Positions 1 through 6,426 of a stretch of 8,162 bases of DNA are shown piece after piece. Location of the stretch: assembly GCA_050014415.1 (NCBI GenBank), contig JBEKDJ010000208.1, positions 1 through 8,162 on the forward strand, in the 5' to 3' direction. The stretch's first letter is position 1; the number at the start of each line of letters is the position of its first letter. A program made the translations under genes and the position numbers. The stretch is from JBEKDJ01 sp050014415 (GTDB lineage Bacteria > Desulfobacterota > BSN033 > UBA1163). The notes under the pieces were generated by a model. It made no database searches and had not been told where the DNA came from. It saw only the letters and a program-made list of their open reading frames with translations.

Positions 1-1
1 T

Positions 2-304
2 CCGGCCGATAAACCTTCTGGTGAGGCAATCGAAGTATTTATGAAAGAACTGAAGGCTATCTTCGTTGTTCGGGATTTCATCGGGGAACCCCTGCATAAT
101 GAGCGAAAAAGGTATATCAGAGGAGAAAAGCCTTCTGGTCGGAAAGTGGAAGTAATATTTGTGGATTGCGAAGTTTTGGTCGGGTCAACATTGGGTTACG
201 ATACGAGGCGGCAAGGTTTTTTTGTCTTTCCAGCAGATTCTCAAAGCAACAATATAAGAGTATTTGTGGTTTCCTTTGCTGTGAAAAAAGTTCGCTACAT
301 ATAA
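2..304 (+). CDS. C-terminal part of a DUF6982-like protein (5' end outside window)
   Basis: The reading frame is open from the first in-frame codon of the window to the TAA at 302-304. A methionine codon at 41 is probably internal, because the residues before it (PADKPSGEAIEVFMKELKAI) read as continuous protein. The visible 100 residues include 'AIFVVRDFIGEP', 'GRKVEVIFVDCEVLVGSTLG', 'GFFVFPADSQSNN' and 'VFVVSFAVKKVRYI'. From memory this matches the short beta-rich DUF6982 domain, which often ends longer proteins in Geobacter-like and Nitrospirota genomes. The usual 'DGE' appears here as 'DCE'. No catalytic residues are recognisable and the molecular role is unknown. About 440 bp and separate promoter signals lie between it and the pilin operon, so co-transcription is unlikely. 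The family assignment is by pattern recall only. Confidence 0.7.
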   Translation, partial: PADKPSGEAIEVFMKELKAIFVVRDFIGEPLHNERKRYIRGEKPSGRKVEVIFVDCEVLVGSTLGYDTRRQGFFVFPADSQSNNIRVFVVSFAVKKVRYI

Positions 305-380
305 TTCTACCTCACAAGTGCTTTCATAACCTGTTGTTTGCAGGACTCTGGTTTAAGAATAGATCGACACTCAATTGTCA

Positions 381-439
381 TAAAGCAAAGGCAAGGTAAG
401 CGATCGGCTCGTCAGCGATAACTCTGCCTTTTTGCTTTA
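381..439. terminator. Long stem-loop downstream of the DUF6982-like gene, possible terminator
   Basis: The arm TAAAGCAAAGGCA (381-393) pairs with TGCCTTTTTGCTTTA (425-439), giving 13 pairs with a two-base bulge around a loop of about 31 bases. A T5 run lies inside the right arm rather than after it, so this is not a textbook intrinsic terminator. It could be a weak terminator or an RNA processing structure for the upstream gene. Confidence 0.35.
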
Positions 440-450
440 CTGGGATTCAA

Positions 451-483
451 TAACTGGACAATTTACAACAAAGTGTCCAGTTA
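451..483. repeat. Perfect 10-bp inverted repeat, candidate operator
   Basis: TAACTGGACA (451-460) is exactly repeated in inverse as TGTCCAGTTA (474-483), separated by 13 bases. The repeat covers the -35 element and spacer of the adjacent sigma-70-like promoter and stops just before its -10 box, as an operator would. The terminus of a small mobile element is another possibility, but no transposase or target duplication is seen. Confidence 0.5.
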
Positions 484-489
484 TATAAT
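462..489 (+). promoter_or_regulatory. Sigma-70-like promoter overlapping the inverted repeat
   Basis: TTTACA (462-467) and a consensus TATAAT (484-489) are 16 bp apart. The start site would fall near 495-497, which coincides with an ATG at 495, so any product would be leaderless or the ATG is not the real start. The only thing downstream is a short disrupted reading frame, after which the pilin control region begins. Confidence 0.45.
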
Positions 490-494
490 GGCAT

Positions 495-636
495 ATGAAA
501 CAAAGTAAGAATGTTCCCATAAATCTTAGGGATCGAGAAGTAATATTTGGATGAAGACCAAATAGATGCGATAAAACAGGCTGTTACAGCATCCCGAAGA
601 AGAGGGCAATGGCATCTTACTTCTCTATCCCTTTAA
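495..636 (+). pseudogene. Short frameshifted reading-frame remnant, unknown family
   Basis: An ATG at 495 opens a 19-residue frame (MKQSKNVPINLRDREVIFG) that stops at 552-554. Dropping one G at 549-550 would continue it in the next frame as DEDQIDAIKQAVTASRRRGQ, followed by WHLTSLSL and a stop at 634-636. The joined product would be charged, about 46 residues, and could resemble a small regulator, but I do not recognise a family. A third stretch (635-769) is open in yet another frame. The consensus promoter and perfect palindrome directly upstream are the main reason to suspect a decayed gene. No Shine-Dalgarno sequence precedes the ATG. The whole reading could be chance. Confidence 0.22.
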
Positions 637-747
637 CCCTTATTTATTTCAAGCTAATGGAAAAAAAGTGGCACTCGTTATTCATTCGGATAATCAATGT
701 CTGAACATTTGCTTTAGAAATCAACTGCTTTCACTGTCTGCCTCTTT

Positions 748-763
748 TGGCATAATAATTGCT
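748..763 (+). promoter_or_regulatory. Sigma-54 (RpoN) -24/-12 promoter of the minor pilin operon
   Basis: TGGCAT-AATAA-TTGCT matches the RpoN consensus TGGCAC-N5-TTGCW at all positions except the C at the sixth base, with the correct GG to GC spacing. Initiation is expected about 12 bases after the GC, near 773-775, so the transcript would begin just 5' of the riboswitch aptamer. RpoN promoters need an enhancer-binding activator. In several pilus systems this is PilR, but no activator site or gene is identified here. Confidence 0.75.
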
Positions 764-783
764 TGTCTATAAACTCAAAACAA

Positions 784-858
784 CACCGATAAAGCCAAAC
801 CACGAGCGATCGTGGGGCGGAAAGCCACGGGTCCTACTGGGATAGCCGGGTTGCCGAA
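784..858 (+). ncRNA. GEMM-I (c-di-GMP-I) riboswitch aptamer
   Basis: All core GEMM-I blocks are present in order: GCCAAACC (794-801), the P1b hairpin CCACGA-GCGA-TCGTGG with a GNRA loop (800-815), GGCGGAAAGCC (816-826), CACGGGTCC (826-834), a short loop, and GGATAGCCGGGTTGCCG (840-856). Aligned to the V. cholerae Vc2 aptamer, Vc2 G20 corresponds to G794, A47 to A821 and C92 to C854, so all main ligand contacts are kept. The Vc2 pair G21-C46 is replaced by C795-G820, a compensatory change supporting the fold. Because position 20 is G rather than A, c-di-GMP is favoured over cyclic AMP-GMP, the ligand of the Geobacter variant class. P1 is weak. It lies between the RpoN promoter and an intrinsic terminator ahead of pilV. 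Confidence 0.95.
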
Positions 859-880
859 AGTAAATCAGTAAATCAAAGGG

Positions 881-923
881 ACCGGATTGCCGTGGGCTTC
901 ATTAGAAGGGTAATCCGGTTTTT
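881..923 (+). terminator. Intrinsic terminator, riboswitch expression platform
   Basis: ACCGGATTGCC (881-891) pairs with GGTAATCCGGT (909-919), 11 pairs including one G-T, closed over a 17-base loop and followed directly by a T run (919-923) and an AT-rich stretch. It ends 22 bases before the pilV ATG, so it can only attenuate this operon. Its left arm nearly duplicates the 3' strand of the aptamer (846-855), which could instead pair with 909-918. This supports mutually exclusive structures and ligand-controlled termination. Confidence 0.9.
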
Positions 924-931
924 AATTTCTC

Positions 932-937
932 AAGGAG
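932..937 (+). promoter_or_regulatory. Ribosome binding site that sets the pilV start at 946
   Basis: AAGGAG lies 8 bases before the ATG at 946. An in-frame GTG at 892 would put the terminator hairpin inside the coding sequence and give an overlong pilin leader, so 946 is preferred. Confidence 0.85.
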
Positions 938-945
938 ACGTGGAG

Positions 946-1317
946 ATGGAGTTGAATAAGAAAGGATTTACACTCATTGAAGTTCTTGTCGGTCTCATCC
1001 TTTTAGCCATCGGGCTTTTAGCCATTGCTGGGATGCAGATTACATCGGTCCGTGGTAATTTCTTCAGTCATTATTTGACACAGGCCAGTTATGTCGTTCA
1101 AGACAGGTTAGAATTCTTGGATAACCTACCTTATGACTCGGCACAGTTACAGGCGGGAAATTATAACGAAGGAAGCACAACAGTCTCGGGGATTGTTTTC
1201 AACCGGTCTTATACTGTAGTTAATGATGCCGGTGGTTATAGAATTATCAATTATACAGTGACGTGGAACGATGGTGCGAATCGGGGCATCGTCTTTTCAA
1301 CAATTAGATCACTATAA
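946..1317 (+). CDS. pilV: Type IV pilus minor pilin PilV
   Basis: The 123-residue product begins MELNKKG|FTLIEV, a short basic leader with the class III prepilin peptidase site after Gly7, Phe as first mature residue and Glu at mature position 5 (E12). Residues 8-30 form the hydrophobic assembly helix (LVGLILLAIGLLAIAGMQ). 'QASYVVQDRLEFLDNLPYDS' (about 49-68) matches the PilV-type region after the helix, and the C-terminal half is a small beta domain. PilD-type peptidase would process it in the inner membrane. In known systems PilV joins PilW, PilX and PilY1 in the priming and tip complex. It is the first gene after the riboswitch, and 18 bases separate it from pilW. No FimU/FimT-type gene precedes it, unlike the Pseudomonas cluster. 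A GspI-type naming is possible, but the context favours PilV. Confidence 0.88.
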   Translation: MELNKKGFTLIEVLVGLILLAIGLLAIAGMQITSVRGNFFSHYLTQASYVVQDRLEFLDNLPYDSAQLQAGNYNEGSTTVSGIVFNRSYTVVNDAGGYRIINYTVTWNDGANRGIVFSTIRSL

Positions 1318-1335
1318 GGGAAGGGCAAGGTGAAC

Positions 1336-2172
1336 ATGGACATTCCATTAAGAAAGAACAAAGGCCTAACGCTGATTGAATTATTAGTAGCGTTAGTAAT
1401 AACTGCTATTCTGGTTGCCGGTATGTATCGGACGTTTATAGGTCAACAAAAGACCTATACTGTCCAGGAACAAGTCGTTGATATGCAACAGAATATGAGA
1501 GCAGGTATCAATCGGATGATGAGAGAAATCAGGATGGCAGGATTTGGGAATGTTTCCATGGTACTTCCGGTCACAGTAGGTGGGAACACTTTCAACAATA
1601 TTGTGAGCCCGGACAACCCTGTTGCTGGTTCACTGACTATCCTCTCAGCCTGTGAGACAGGGGGTACTCTTGTTGCGCCAGGAACTTTCGCTCAGACCCA
1701 GATTACGGTAACCAGTCTTACAGATAGCCAAGGCAATACACTTTTTGATACTGGAGACAGGAAGTATGTATCAATAGGTGGAGTGGAAAGCCATACAATA
1801 ACCAATATAGCCGGTACTACCCTTACCCTCAATGGAGGATTGACCTATAATCATCTGGTTGGTACCCCTGTTTTTGGGATCAGGGCGATTAGTTACCAGG
1901 TGGGCGTAGTGGACGGAATACCCACATTGCTAAGAGATGAGAATGTTGGAGCGGGTGCACAACCCCAGGCCGATAGCATAGAAAACCTTACAATTAGCTG
2001 CTTCGATGTTAACGGAAACACAACAACCAATCCTCCGGATATTCGGATAGTTCAAGTTGCGCTGACTGCAAGAACGAACACCGCGGACCCGGATCTAAAA
2101 GGAGGGGATGGGTATCGAAGAAGGCAAATTGCCTCTAACATCCACTTGGAGAATATGGGCTTAGAACTGTAA
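1336..2172 (+). CDS. pilW: Type IV pilus minor pilin PilW
   Basis: The 278-residue product has a ten-residue leader and prepilin motif RKNKG|LTLIEL, with Glu at mature position 5 (E15) and a hydrophobic helix to about residue 31. The PilW signature follows at about 48-71: VDMQQNMRAGINRMMREIRM then AGFG. The middle is a long beta-rich pilin head with many Thr, Gly and Asn. The C-terminus (GYRRRQIASNIHLENMGLEL) has the basic 'RRR' segment usual near PilW ends. The ATG at 1336 is chosen over the in-frame GTG at 1330 because AAGG at 1327-1330 is placed to serve the ATG and would overlap the GTG. The length is within the normal PilW range. It starts 18 bases after pilV and ends 14 bases before pilX, indicating one transcript. 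The likely role is an inner-membrane or pilus-tip minor pilin of the priming complex. Confidence 0.9.
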   Translation: MDIPLRKNKGLTLIELLVALVITAILVAGMYRTFIGQQKTYTVQEQVVDMQQNMRAGINRMMREIRMAGFGNVSMVLPVTVGGNTFNNIVSPDNPVAGSLTILSACETGGTLVAPGTFAQTQITVTSLTDSQGNTLFDTGDRKYVSIGGVESHTITNIAGTTLTLNGGLTYNHLVGTPVFGIRAISYQVGVVDGIPTLLRDENVGAGAQPQADSIENLTISCFDVNGNTTTNPPDIRIVQVALTARTNTADPDLKGGDGYRRRQIASNIHLENMGLEL

Positions 2173-2186
2173 CCCGGAGGACTTCT

Positions 2187-2630
2187 ATGAAAAATATTAT
2201 TTTAAGAGATCAAAAAGGTGTGGCGCTAGTTATTGCTATCTTAATGTTACTGGTTCTTACGCTGATCGGCATTAGTTCGATCAGCACAGCTTTTTTTGAG
2301 ACAAAAATATCTGGAAATGAACGGTTCGGGAGCGAAGCTTTCTATGCGTCGAAAGGAGGAGTGCATGTAGGCATTAACCATCTGCCTGATATCACCGCTT
2401 ATTCAGGAAATATTGGCAGTGACGAAACATACCGAAGTGGGATAAGTACGTCTTCAAGCCCTCAACCCCTAATAGACCTGGGCTTGATGCAAAGGCCGGG
2501 ATTCGACAAGACATGGGAATTTAGGCGTTACCAGATCAATGTAACTGGTTCATCTTTCGATGCAATGAAGGAGGTAGAGGTTCAAGCATGTTATGGCCCC
2601 TTCACTGCGAATACTCAATATAACAATTAA
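2187..2630 (+). CDS. pilX: Type IV pilus minor pilin PilX (PilX N-terminal family)
   Basis: The 147-residue product has the PilX-type N-terminus RDQKGVALVIAILMLLVLTL, then 'IGISSISTAFFETKISGNER' and 'EAFYASKGGVHVGI' (about residues 28-63). The motif of a conserved NER followed by an AFYA/A-x-x-G segment is characteristic of the family. Unlike PilV and PilW, the residue at mature position 5 after Gly11 is Ile, not Glu, as is common in PilX. GGAGG (2176-2180) sits 6 bases before the ATG. It is shorter than many PilX proteins. It lies between pilW and a small exported protein gene, and presumably joins the PilV-PilW-PilY1 tip complex. The non-pilin C-terminal half shows no other recognisable motif. 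Confidence 0.85.
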   Translation: MKNIILRDQKGVALVIAILMLLVLTLIGISSISTAFFETKISGNERFGSEAFYASKGGVHVGINHLPDITAYSGNIGSDETYRSGISTSSSPQPLIDLGLMQRPGFDKTWEFRRYQINVTGSSFDAMKEVEVQACYGPFTANTQYNN

Positions 2631-2664
2631 TGGATTTTGAATGGTAAAAAGATAGGAGGCAAAG

Positions 2665-2985
2665 ATGAGATTACAAAGGGTATCGTTAATCAAAGTTTTC
2701 ACTTTCACACTTGTCTTTACGATATTCATATGCGGTTTCCAAGTTAAAAAGAGCGAAACAATTTCAGGAGTCATTGAAGGCCTCGACAAAAATTCCAAGT
2801 CTATTGTAGTCAATAACACACAAATACTCATATCTTCCCAGACAAAAGTGGTGGATGAAAAGGGGAATATCTTAAAAATTGAAGATCTGAATCCAAACCT
2901 CCCTGTATCGATACAGGGGATCCAAAATCCCAATGGTTTCGCTGCCATGAAAATTGTGGTTAAAACACTCAAAAAGAAGCCATGA
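2665..2985 (+). CDS. Small exported protein with DUF5666-like fold, in the pilus operon
   Basis: The product is 106 residues. Residues 1-10 are basic and 9-25 hydrophobic (IKVFTFTLVFTIFICGF), giving a signal peptide or membrane anchor. Cys23 lies in a poor lipobox (Ile rather than Gly/Ala at -1), so lipidation is doubtful. The rest reads as a small beta-barrel: 'ISGVIEGLDKNSKSIVVNNT', 'QILISSQTKVVDEKGNILKI', 'EDLNPNLPVSIQGIQ' and 'FAAMKIVVKTL', ending in a Lys-rich tail. The pattern 'G-V-I-x-x-L-(D)...I-V-V...T-x-V-x-D...L-x-x-x-x-x-V' resembles DUF5666 domains, by recall only. AGGAGG (2654-2659) precedes the ATG by 5 bases. The position between pilX and pilY1 suggests an envelope accessory factor for the tip complex, but that is inference from context. 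Confidence 0.7.
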   Translation: MRLQRVSLIKVFTFTLVFTIFICGFQVKKSETISGVIEGLDKNSKSIVVNNTQILISSQTKVVDEKGNILKIEDLNPNLPVSIQGIQNPNGFAAMKIVVKTLKKKP

Positions 2986-3103
2986 GCCACCACTAAGAGA
3001 TAGTATGAATGTGACAAGATCAGAGGTTGATTTTCCATATATCGACTAAGTTCAAAGGAGTCAAAATACAAATCATTCCCCTAATCGTCGTTGGGAGGCA
3101 AAA

Positions 3104-6100
3104 ATGAAAAGATATCTATTCCTTGTATGGATATTTCTGTTTTTATTCAGTAGCTCTGTACGTGCCGATGACGCTTCACTTTTTACTAGCCCGGTGGCAC
3201 CCAATGTGCTCATTATTTTAGACTCCTCGAATAGTTTTGATGAAGATTTTTCGGGTAATGCGGTGGGTTCCTACTCTCCGGCGAGCAAATCTGTCGTGGG
3301 TAGGAATGCATTAATAAGCATGATTAAGCAGTTTAGTGATAGTATAAGGGCAGGTTTAATGACATTCCAGATTTCACGTGTTTCCACCTACGCCTACTAT
3401 ATCCACAATTCTCCATATTTTGCCTCTTATGATCCACGGTCATACTGTCCGAATCCACCGCCTGAACCCGGTTGTGTGCAATATGCCCAAACACTGGATC
3501 CGGTTGCAGGGGCGGCTTGCCAAACTGCATGTCAAATAGACAACCCCTCGTTTAATATAAACTACTTTCCGGATGAGATTATACCCGATAATCCGATAGG
3601 TTCTCCGAGGAGGAATCTATATGCCAATCTGCTTTATCCTAAGACCCGAAGGCTGGCTAACCCGACGGATCCGTCCCATTATATCTATTTTAAAGCTGCT
3701 TATCCCATGTATGCTCCCTGGAATTTAGGGATAGCCTTTTGTTATGCACAAAACTATGATACAAACCCCATACCAGTCAATTCGTTTTCGACTTATTCTT
3801 ACGCTTGTTATACAACGAAGCCAGGAACCTCTGACGGATTCCCCGACAGTTATTCGAACCCTTGGTTTAGCAGCCCCTTCGGACCGACCGATTCAGATTA
3901 TGCCAATGGCTTCGATAATTTTGGCCGGAGAATGCCATGGAGTTATGTGGGTCGAACCTGGTTTTCGAATGATTCGCCTGGTGGCGGCTATCTGCAAGTG
4001 CCCGTGGGAAACTTATTGGATGGAAATGGCAATCCCACAACTACCTATAATAATTTATTTAGCAAACTCACTATACCTCATCCGAATGGAGATTATCAAG
4101 CAGGTTATATGAGTTGCAGCACCGGGGATATGAATACTTGTCCATATGTTATCAATGCGGGTTTGACCCCTACGCCAGGGACATTTCAGACAGCAATAAA
4201 TTATTTTAGCGGAGTGAAGGGTTATACCAGCCCCATCCAAGCGTGGTGCCAGAAGAATTTTATTGTCTTTGTCACCGATGGATTGCCGGATACAGATGCG
4301 AGCGGTAATCCTGGAACCGCTGCCTCTTTGATGCCGGCGGTTCTGGCAAAGATTGACGCCTTGAGGAATATGACAATTGGAACCACTTTTGATATTCCGA
4401 CTTATGTCTTGGGTGTCGGCTCTGATATTACAAACATAACCAACTTAGATCAGATGGCGGTTCATGGCGGAACCGATCTCAATGGGCATTCCTATTATGC
4501 AAATAATCCCCAACAATTTATGAGTGCATTACAAAGCGTTTTTAATGACATCATGGAACGTTCATACTCATTTACCTCCCCTACGGTCCCTACGGTTCGA
4601 ATGATCGATAATAACATTCTCTACATGTCCGCTTTTACGCCAAATGCAACTCCATTCTGGCCGGGAACTTTAAAGGCCTATCAATTGAATTCAGACGGGA
4701 CCCTCCCTGTTGACACAAACGAAAATCCTCTCAATCCTCCGATTTGGGGGGCCTCCATTCCAGCCTCAGGAAGCCGGGTGATTAAAACTTATACTCCAGG
4801 CGCTGGATTTGTAGATTTTAACAGTTCCAATCTAACTCCAGCCGATTTAGGTGTAGCCACCACTGCGCAGCGTGACCAAATCATCTCCTACGTTAGGAAC
4901 CAGCAACTGGGAGATATATTTCATTCAAATTCCGTTATCGTGGGGCCTCCGTCACAATACTTTCAAGATACGGGGTACAGTGGACCGGGCGGTTTTTGCC
5001 AAACTAACCAGAATCGGACGAAAGTGATCATCGTGGGAGCGAATGACGGAATGCTTCACGCCTTCGATACAGCGACTGGGGTTGAGGTGTGGGCTTTCAT
5101 ACCCAACAGCGTGTTACAGAACTTAATTTTAATGCAAGCGGCCCACACTTATTATGTCGATTCTACTCCTAAGGTAGCGGATGTGTGGTTTTACAATAGT
5201 CCGACTGATACAACAAAGAGTGAAGATAAGTGGAGGACGGTTCTGGTCTGTGGTCTAAGGAAAGGAGGCAATACCTTTTTTGCTTTGGATATCACAGATA
5301 CTCTAAATCCGAAATATCTATGGCAATTTCCAAATTCTAATGATGCAGCAACTCTATCCTTAATAGGCCAGAGTTGGTCTGAACCTACCATTGGAAGGGT
5401 GAAAATCGAAGGGAGCGATGGTAACCTTTATGAAAGATGGGTTGCCTTTGTTGGAGGAGGATATGACCCTACGGGTAATGGTGGAAAGGCTTTCTTTGTG
5501 ATCGATATTGAAACTGGGGAGATTATTTGGCAATTCTCATACAACAGCAACGATTCGCAGATGAAATGGATGACTTACCCGTTGGCAGCACCTCCCACGG
5601 CAGTTGATACCAATTCGGATGGATATGTCGATAAAGTCTATATTGGTGATTTAGGAGGACAGATGTGGTTTTTCAATGTTTCCTTTAATGCATTGACTAA
5701 CAAGAGCAACAGTCTTTGGACAGGGCAGAGGTTGTTTACAGCCCCGGTAGGGCCCGGTGAGCGGCATAAAATGTATTACCAGCCTGCCGTATCTTCTGAC
5801 AACAGTGGAATCCCCTGGGTCTATTTCGGGACAGGGGATAGAGAAAATCCTACGAGTTCTACAAATCCTCCTGAGAGGTTCTATGCAGTGAAAGACGATG
5901 GGCTGGGGGATTACCCGCGGACCGAAACAAATTTAGAAAATGTGACGAATAATAATACCTTCATCCCGCCTCAAGATCCGCTCAAGGGGTGGTATATCCA
6001 GTTACAAAAGTCCGAGAATAGCTTAGAAAAAGTCCTATCAAAACCTTCATTATATTACCACCTAGTATATTTTACAACTTATACTTATACACCATCAGCA

Positions 6101-6382
6101 GATCTCTGTTCTACTACGAGTGCTTCAAAACTCTACGCAGTTGACTATCTCTCGGGGGGGGGCGCACTTACCGTTGATAGTTTGAGCCAGCTATCAGGAA
6201 CACCTTCACAGATCTCAGAACAGATCGGCAGTGGAGCTCCTTCTTCTCCTGTGATTTCTGTCAATACCCAAGGCCAGGCCACCGTGATTGTTGGAACGAC
6301 AAGTAGCCAAATATTCTCCCAGAAGGCATTTTCTGCCCAAAGCAATAAAACCATACTTTATTGGCGCGAAGTCACACGATGA
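3104..6382 (+). CDS. pilY1: Type IV pilus tip/biogenesis protein PilY1
   Basis: The product is 1092 residues with a signal peptide (MKRYLFLVWIFLFLFSSSVR, cleavage near Ala21). A von Willebrand A domain starts near 33; its MIDAS is intact, with D40-S-S42-N-S44, a candidate Thr at T87 and the 'VTDG' Asp at D392. Between T87 and D392 lies an insertion of roughly 280 residues with cysteines at 115, 124, 139 and 143. The C-terminal PilY1 beta-propeller covers about 600-1000, with 'GDIFHSNSVIVGPP', 'GANDGMLHAFDTATGVEVWA' (about 645-664), 'FVGGGYD' and an EF-hand-like calcium loop D835-x-N837-x-D839-x-x-x-D843 before 'VYIGDLGGQMWFF'. GGGAGG (3093-3098) precedes the ATG. PilY1 is known to sit at the pilus tip, mediate adhesion and prime assembly with minor pilins. 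A nine-G run (6154-6162) lies in codons 1017-1020. It is separated from the upstream small gene by 118 bases. Confidence 0.95.
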   Translation: MKRYLFLVWIFLFLFSSSVRADDASLFTSPVAPNVLIILDSSNSFDEDFSGNAVGSYSPASKSVVGRNALISMIKQFSDSIRAGLMTFQISRVSTYAYYIHNSPYFASYDPRSYCPNPPPEPGCVQYAQTLDPVAGAACQTACQIDNPSFNINYFPDEIIPDNPIGSPRRNLYANLLYPKTRRLANPTDPSHYIYFKAAYPMYAPWNLGIAFCYAQNYDTNPIPVNSFSTYSYACYTTKPGTSDGFPDSYSNPWFSSPFGPTDSDYANGFDNFGRRMPWSYVGRTWFSNDSPGGGYLQVPVGNLLDGNGNPTTTYNNLFSKLTIPHPNGDYQAGYMSCSTGDMNTCPYVINAGLTPTPGTFQTAINYFSGVKGYTSPIQAWCQKNFIVFVTDGLPDTDASGNPGTAASLMPAVLAKIDALRNMTIGTTFDIPTYVLGVGSDITNITNLDQMAVHGGTDLNGHSYYANNPQQFMSALQSVFNDIMERSYSFTSPTVPTVRMIDNNILYMSAFTPNATPFWPGTLKAYQLNSDGTLPVDTNENPLNPPIWGASIPASGSRVIKTYTPGAGFVDFNSSNLTPADLGVATTAQRDQIISYVRNQQLGDIFHSNSVIVGPPSQYFQDTGYSGPGGFCQTNQNRTKVIIVGANDGMLHAFDTATGVEVWAFIPNSVLQNLILMQAAHTYYVDSTPKVADVWFYNSPTDTTKSEDKWRTVLVCGLRKGGNTFFALDITDTLNPKYLWQFPNSNDAATLSLIGQSWSEPTIGRVKIEGSDGNLYERWVAFVGGGYDPTGNGGKAFFVIDIETGEIIWQFSYNSNDSQMKWMTYPLAAPPTAVDTNSDGYVDKVYIGDLGGQMWFFNVSFNALTNKSNSLWTGQRLFTAPVGPGERHKMYYQPAVSSDNSGIPWVYFGTGDRENPTSSTNPPERFYAVKDDGLGDYPRTETNLENVTNNNTFIPPQDPLKGWYIQLQKSENSLEKVLSKPSLYYHLVYFTTYTYTPSADLCSTTSASKLYAVDYLSGGGALTVDSLSQLSGTPSQISEQIGSGAPSSPVISVNTQGQATVIVGTTSSQIFSQKAFSAQSNKTILYWREVTR

Positions 6383-6397
6383 CTAGTTTTGGGCGAG

Positions 6398-6426
6398 AAA
6401 AGGTAGTGTTAGAAACCTATCCTTTT
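6398..6426 (+). terminator. Weak hairpin after pilY1, possible operon terminator
   Basis: AAAAGGTAG (6398-6406) can pair with CTATCCTTTT (6417-6426) with one bulged base. The T4 is in the right arm and only a mixed AT-rich sequence follows, so efficiency is doubtful. No better terminator is seen before 6600 on this strand. Confidence 0.3.

Noticed and set aside
166..399. 77-residue plus-strand frame overlapping the first gene
   Set aside because: It overlaps the DUF6982-like frame out of phase, lacks a ribosome binding site and has no family-like pattern.
892..945. GTG at 892 as the pilV start
   Set aside because: It would place the terminator within coding sequence and give a 25-residue leader before the prepilin cleavage site. 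The ATG at 946 has AAGGAG at ideal spacing.
2550..3071. 173-residue minus-strand reading frame
   Set aside because: It overlaps the end of pilX and all of the small exported protein gene, which have ribosome binding sites and family patterns on the plus strand. Its translation shows no domain.
3744..4112. 122-residue plus-strand frame inside pilY1
   Set aside because: It is an out-of-frame shadow of the continuous PilY1 coding sequence and has no ribosome binding site.
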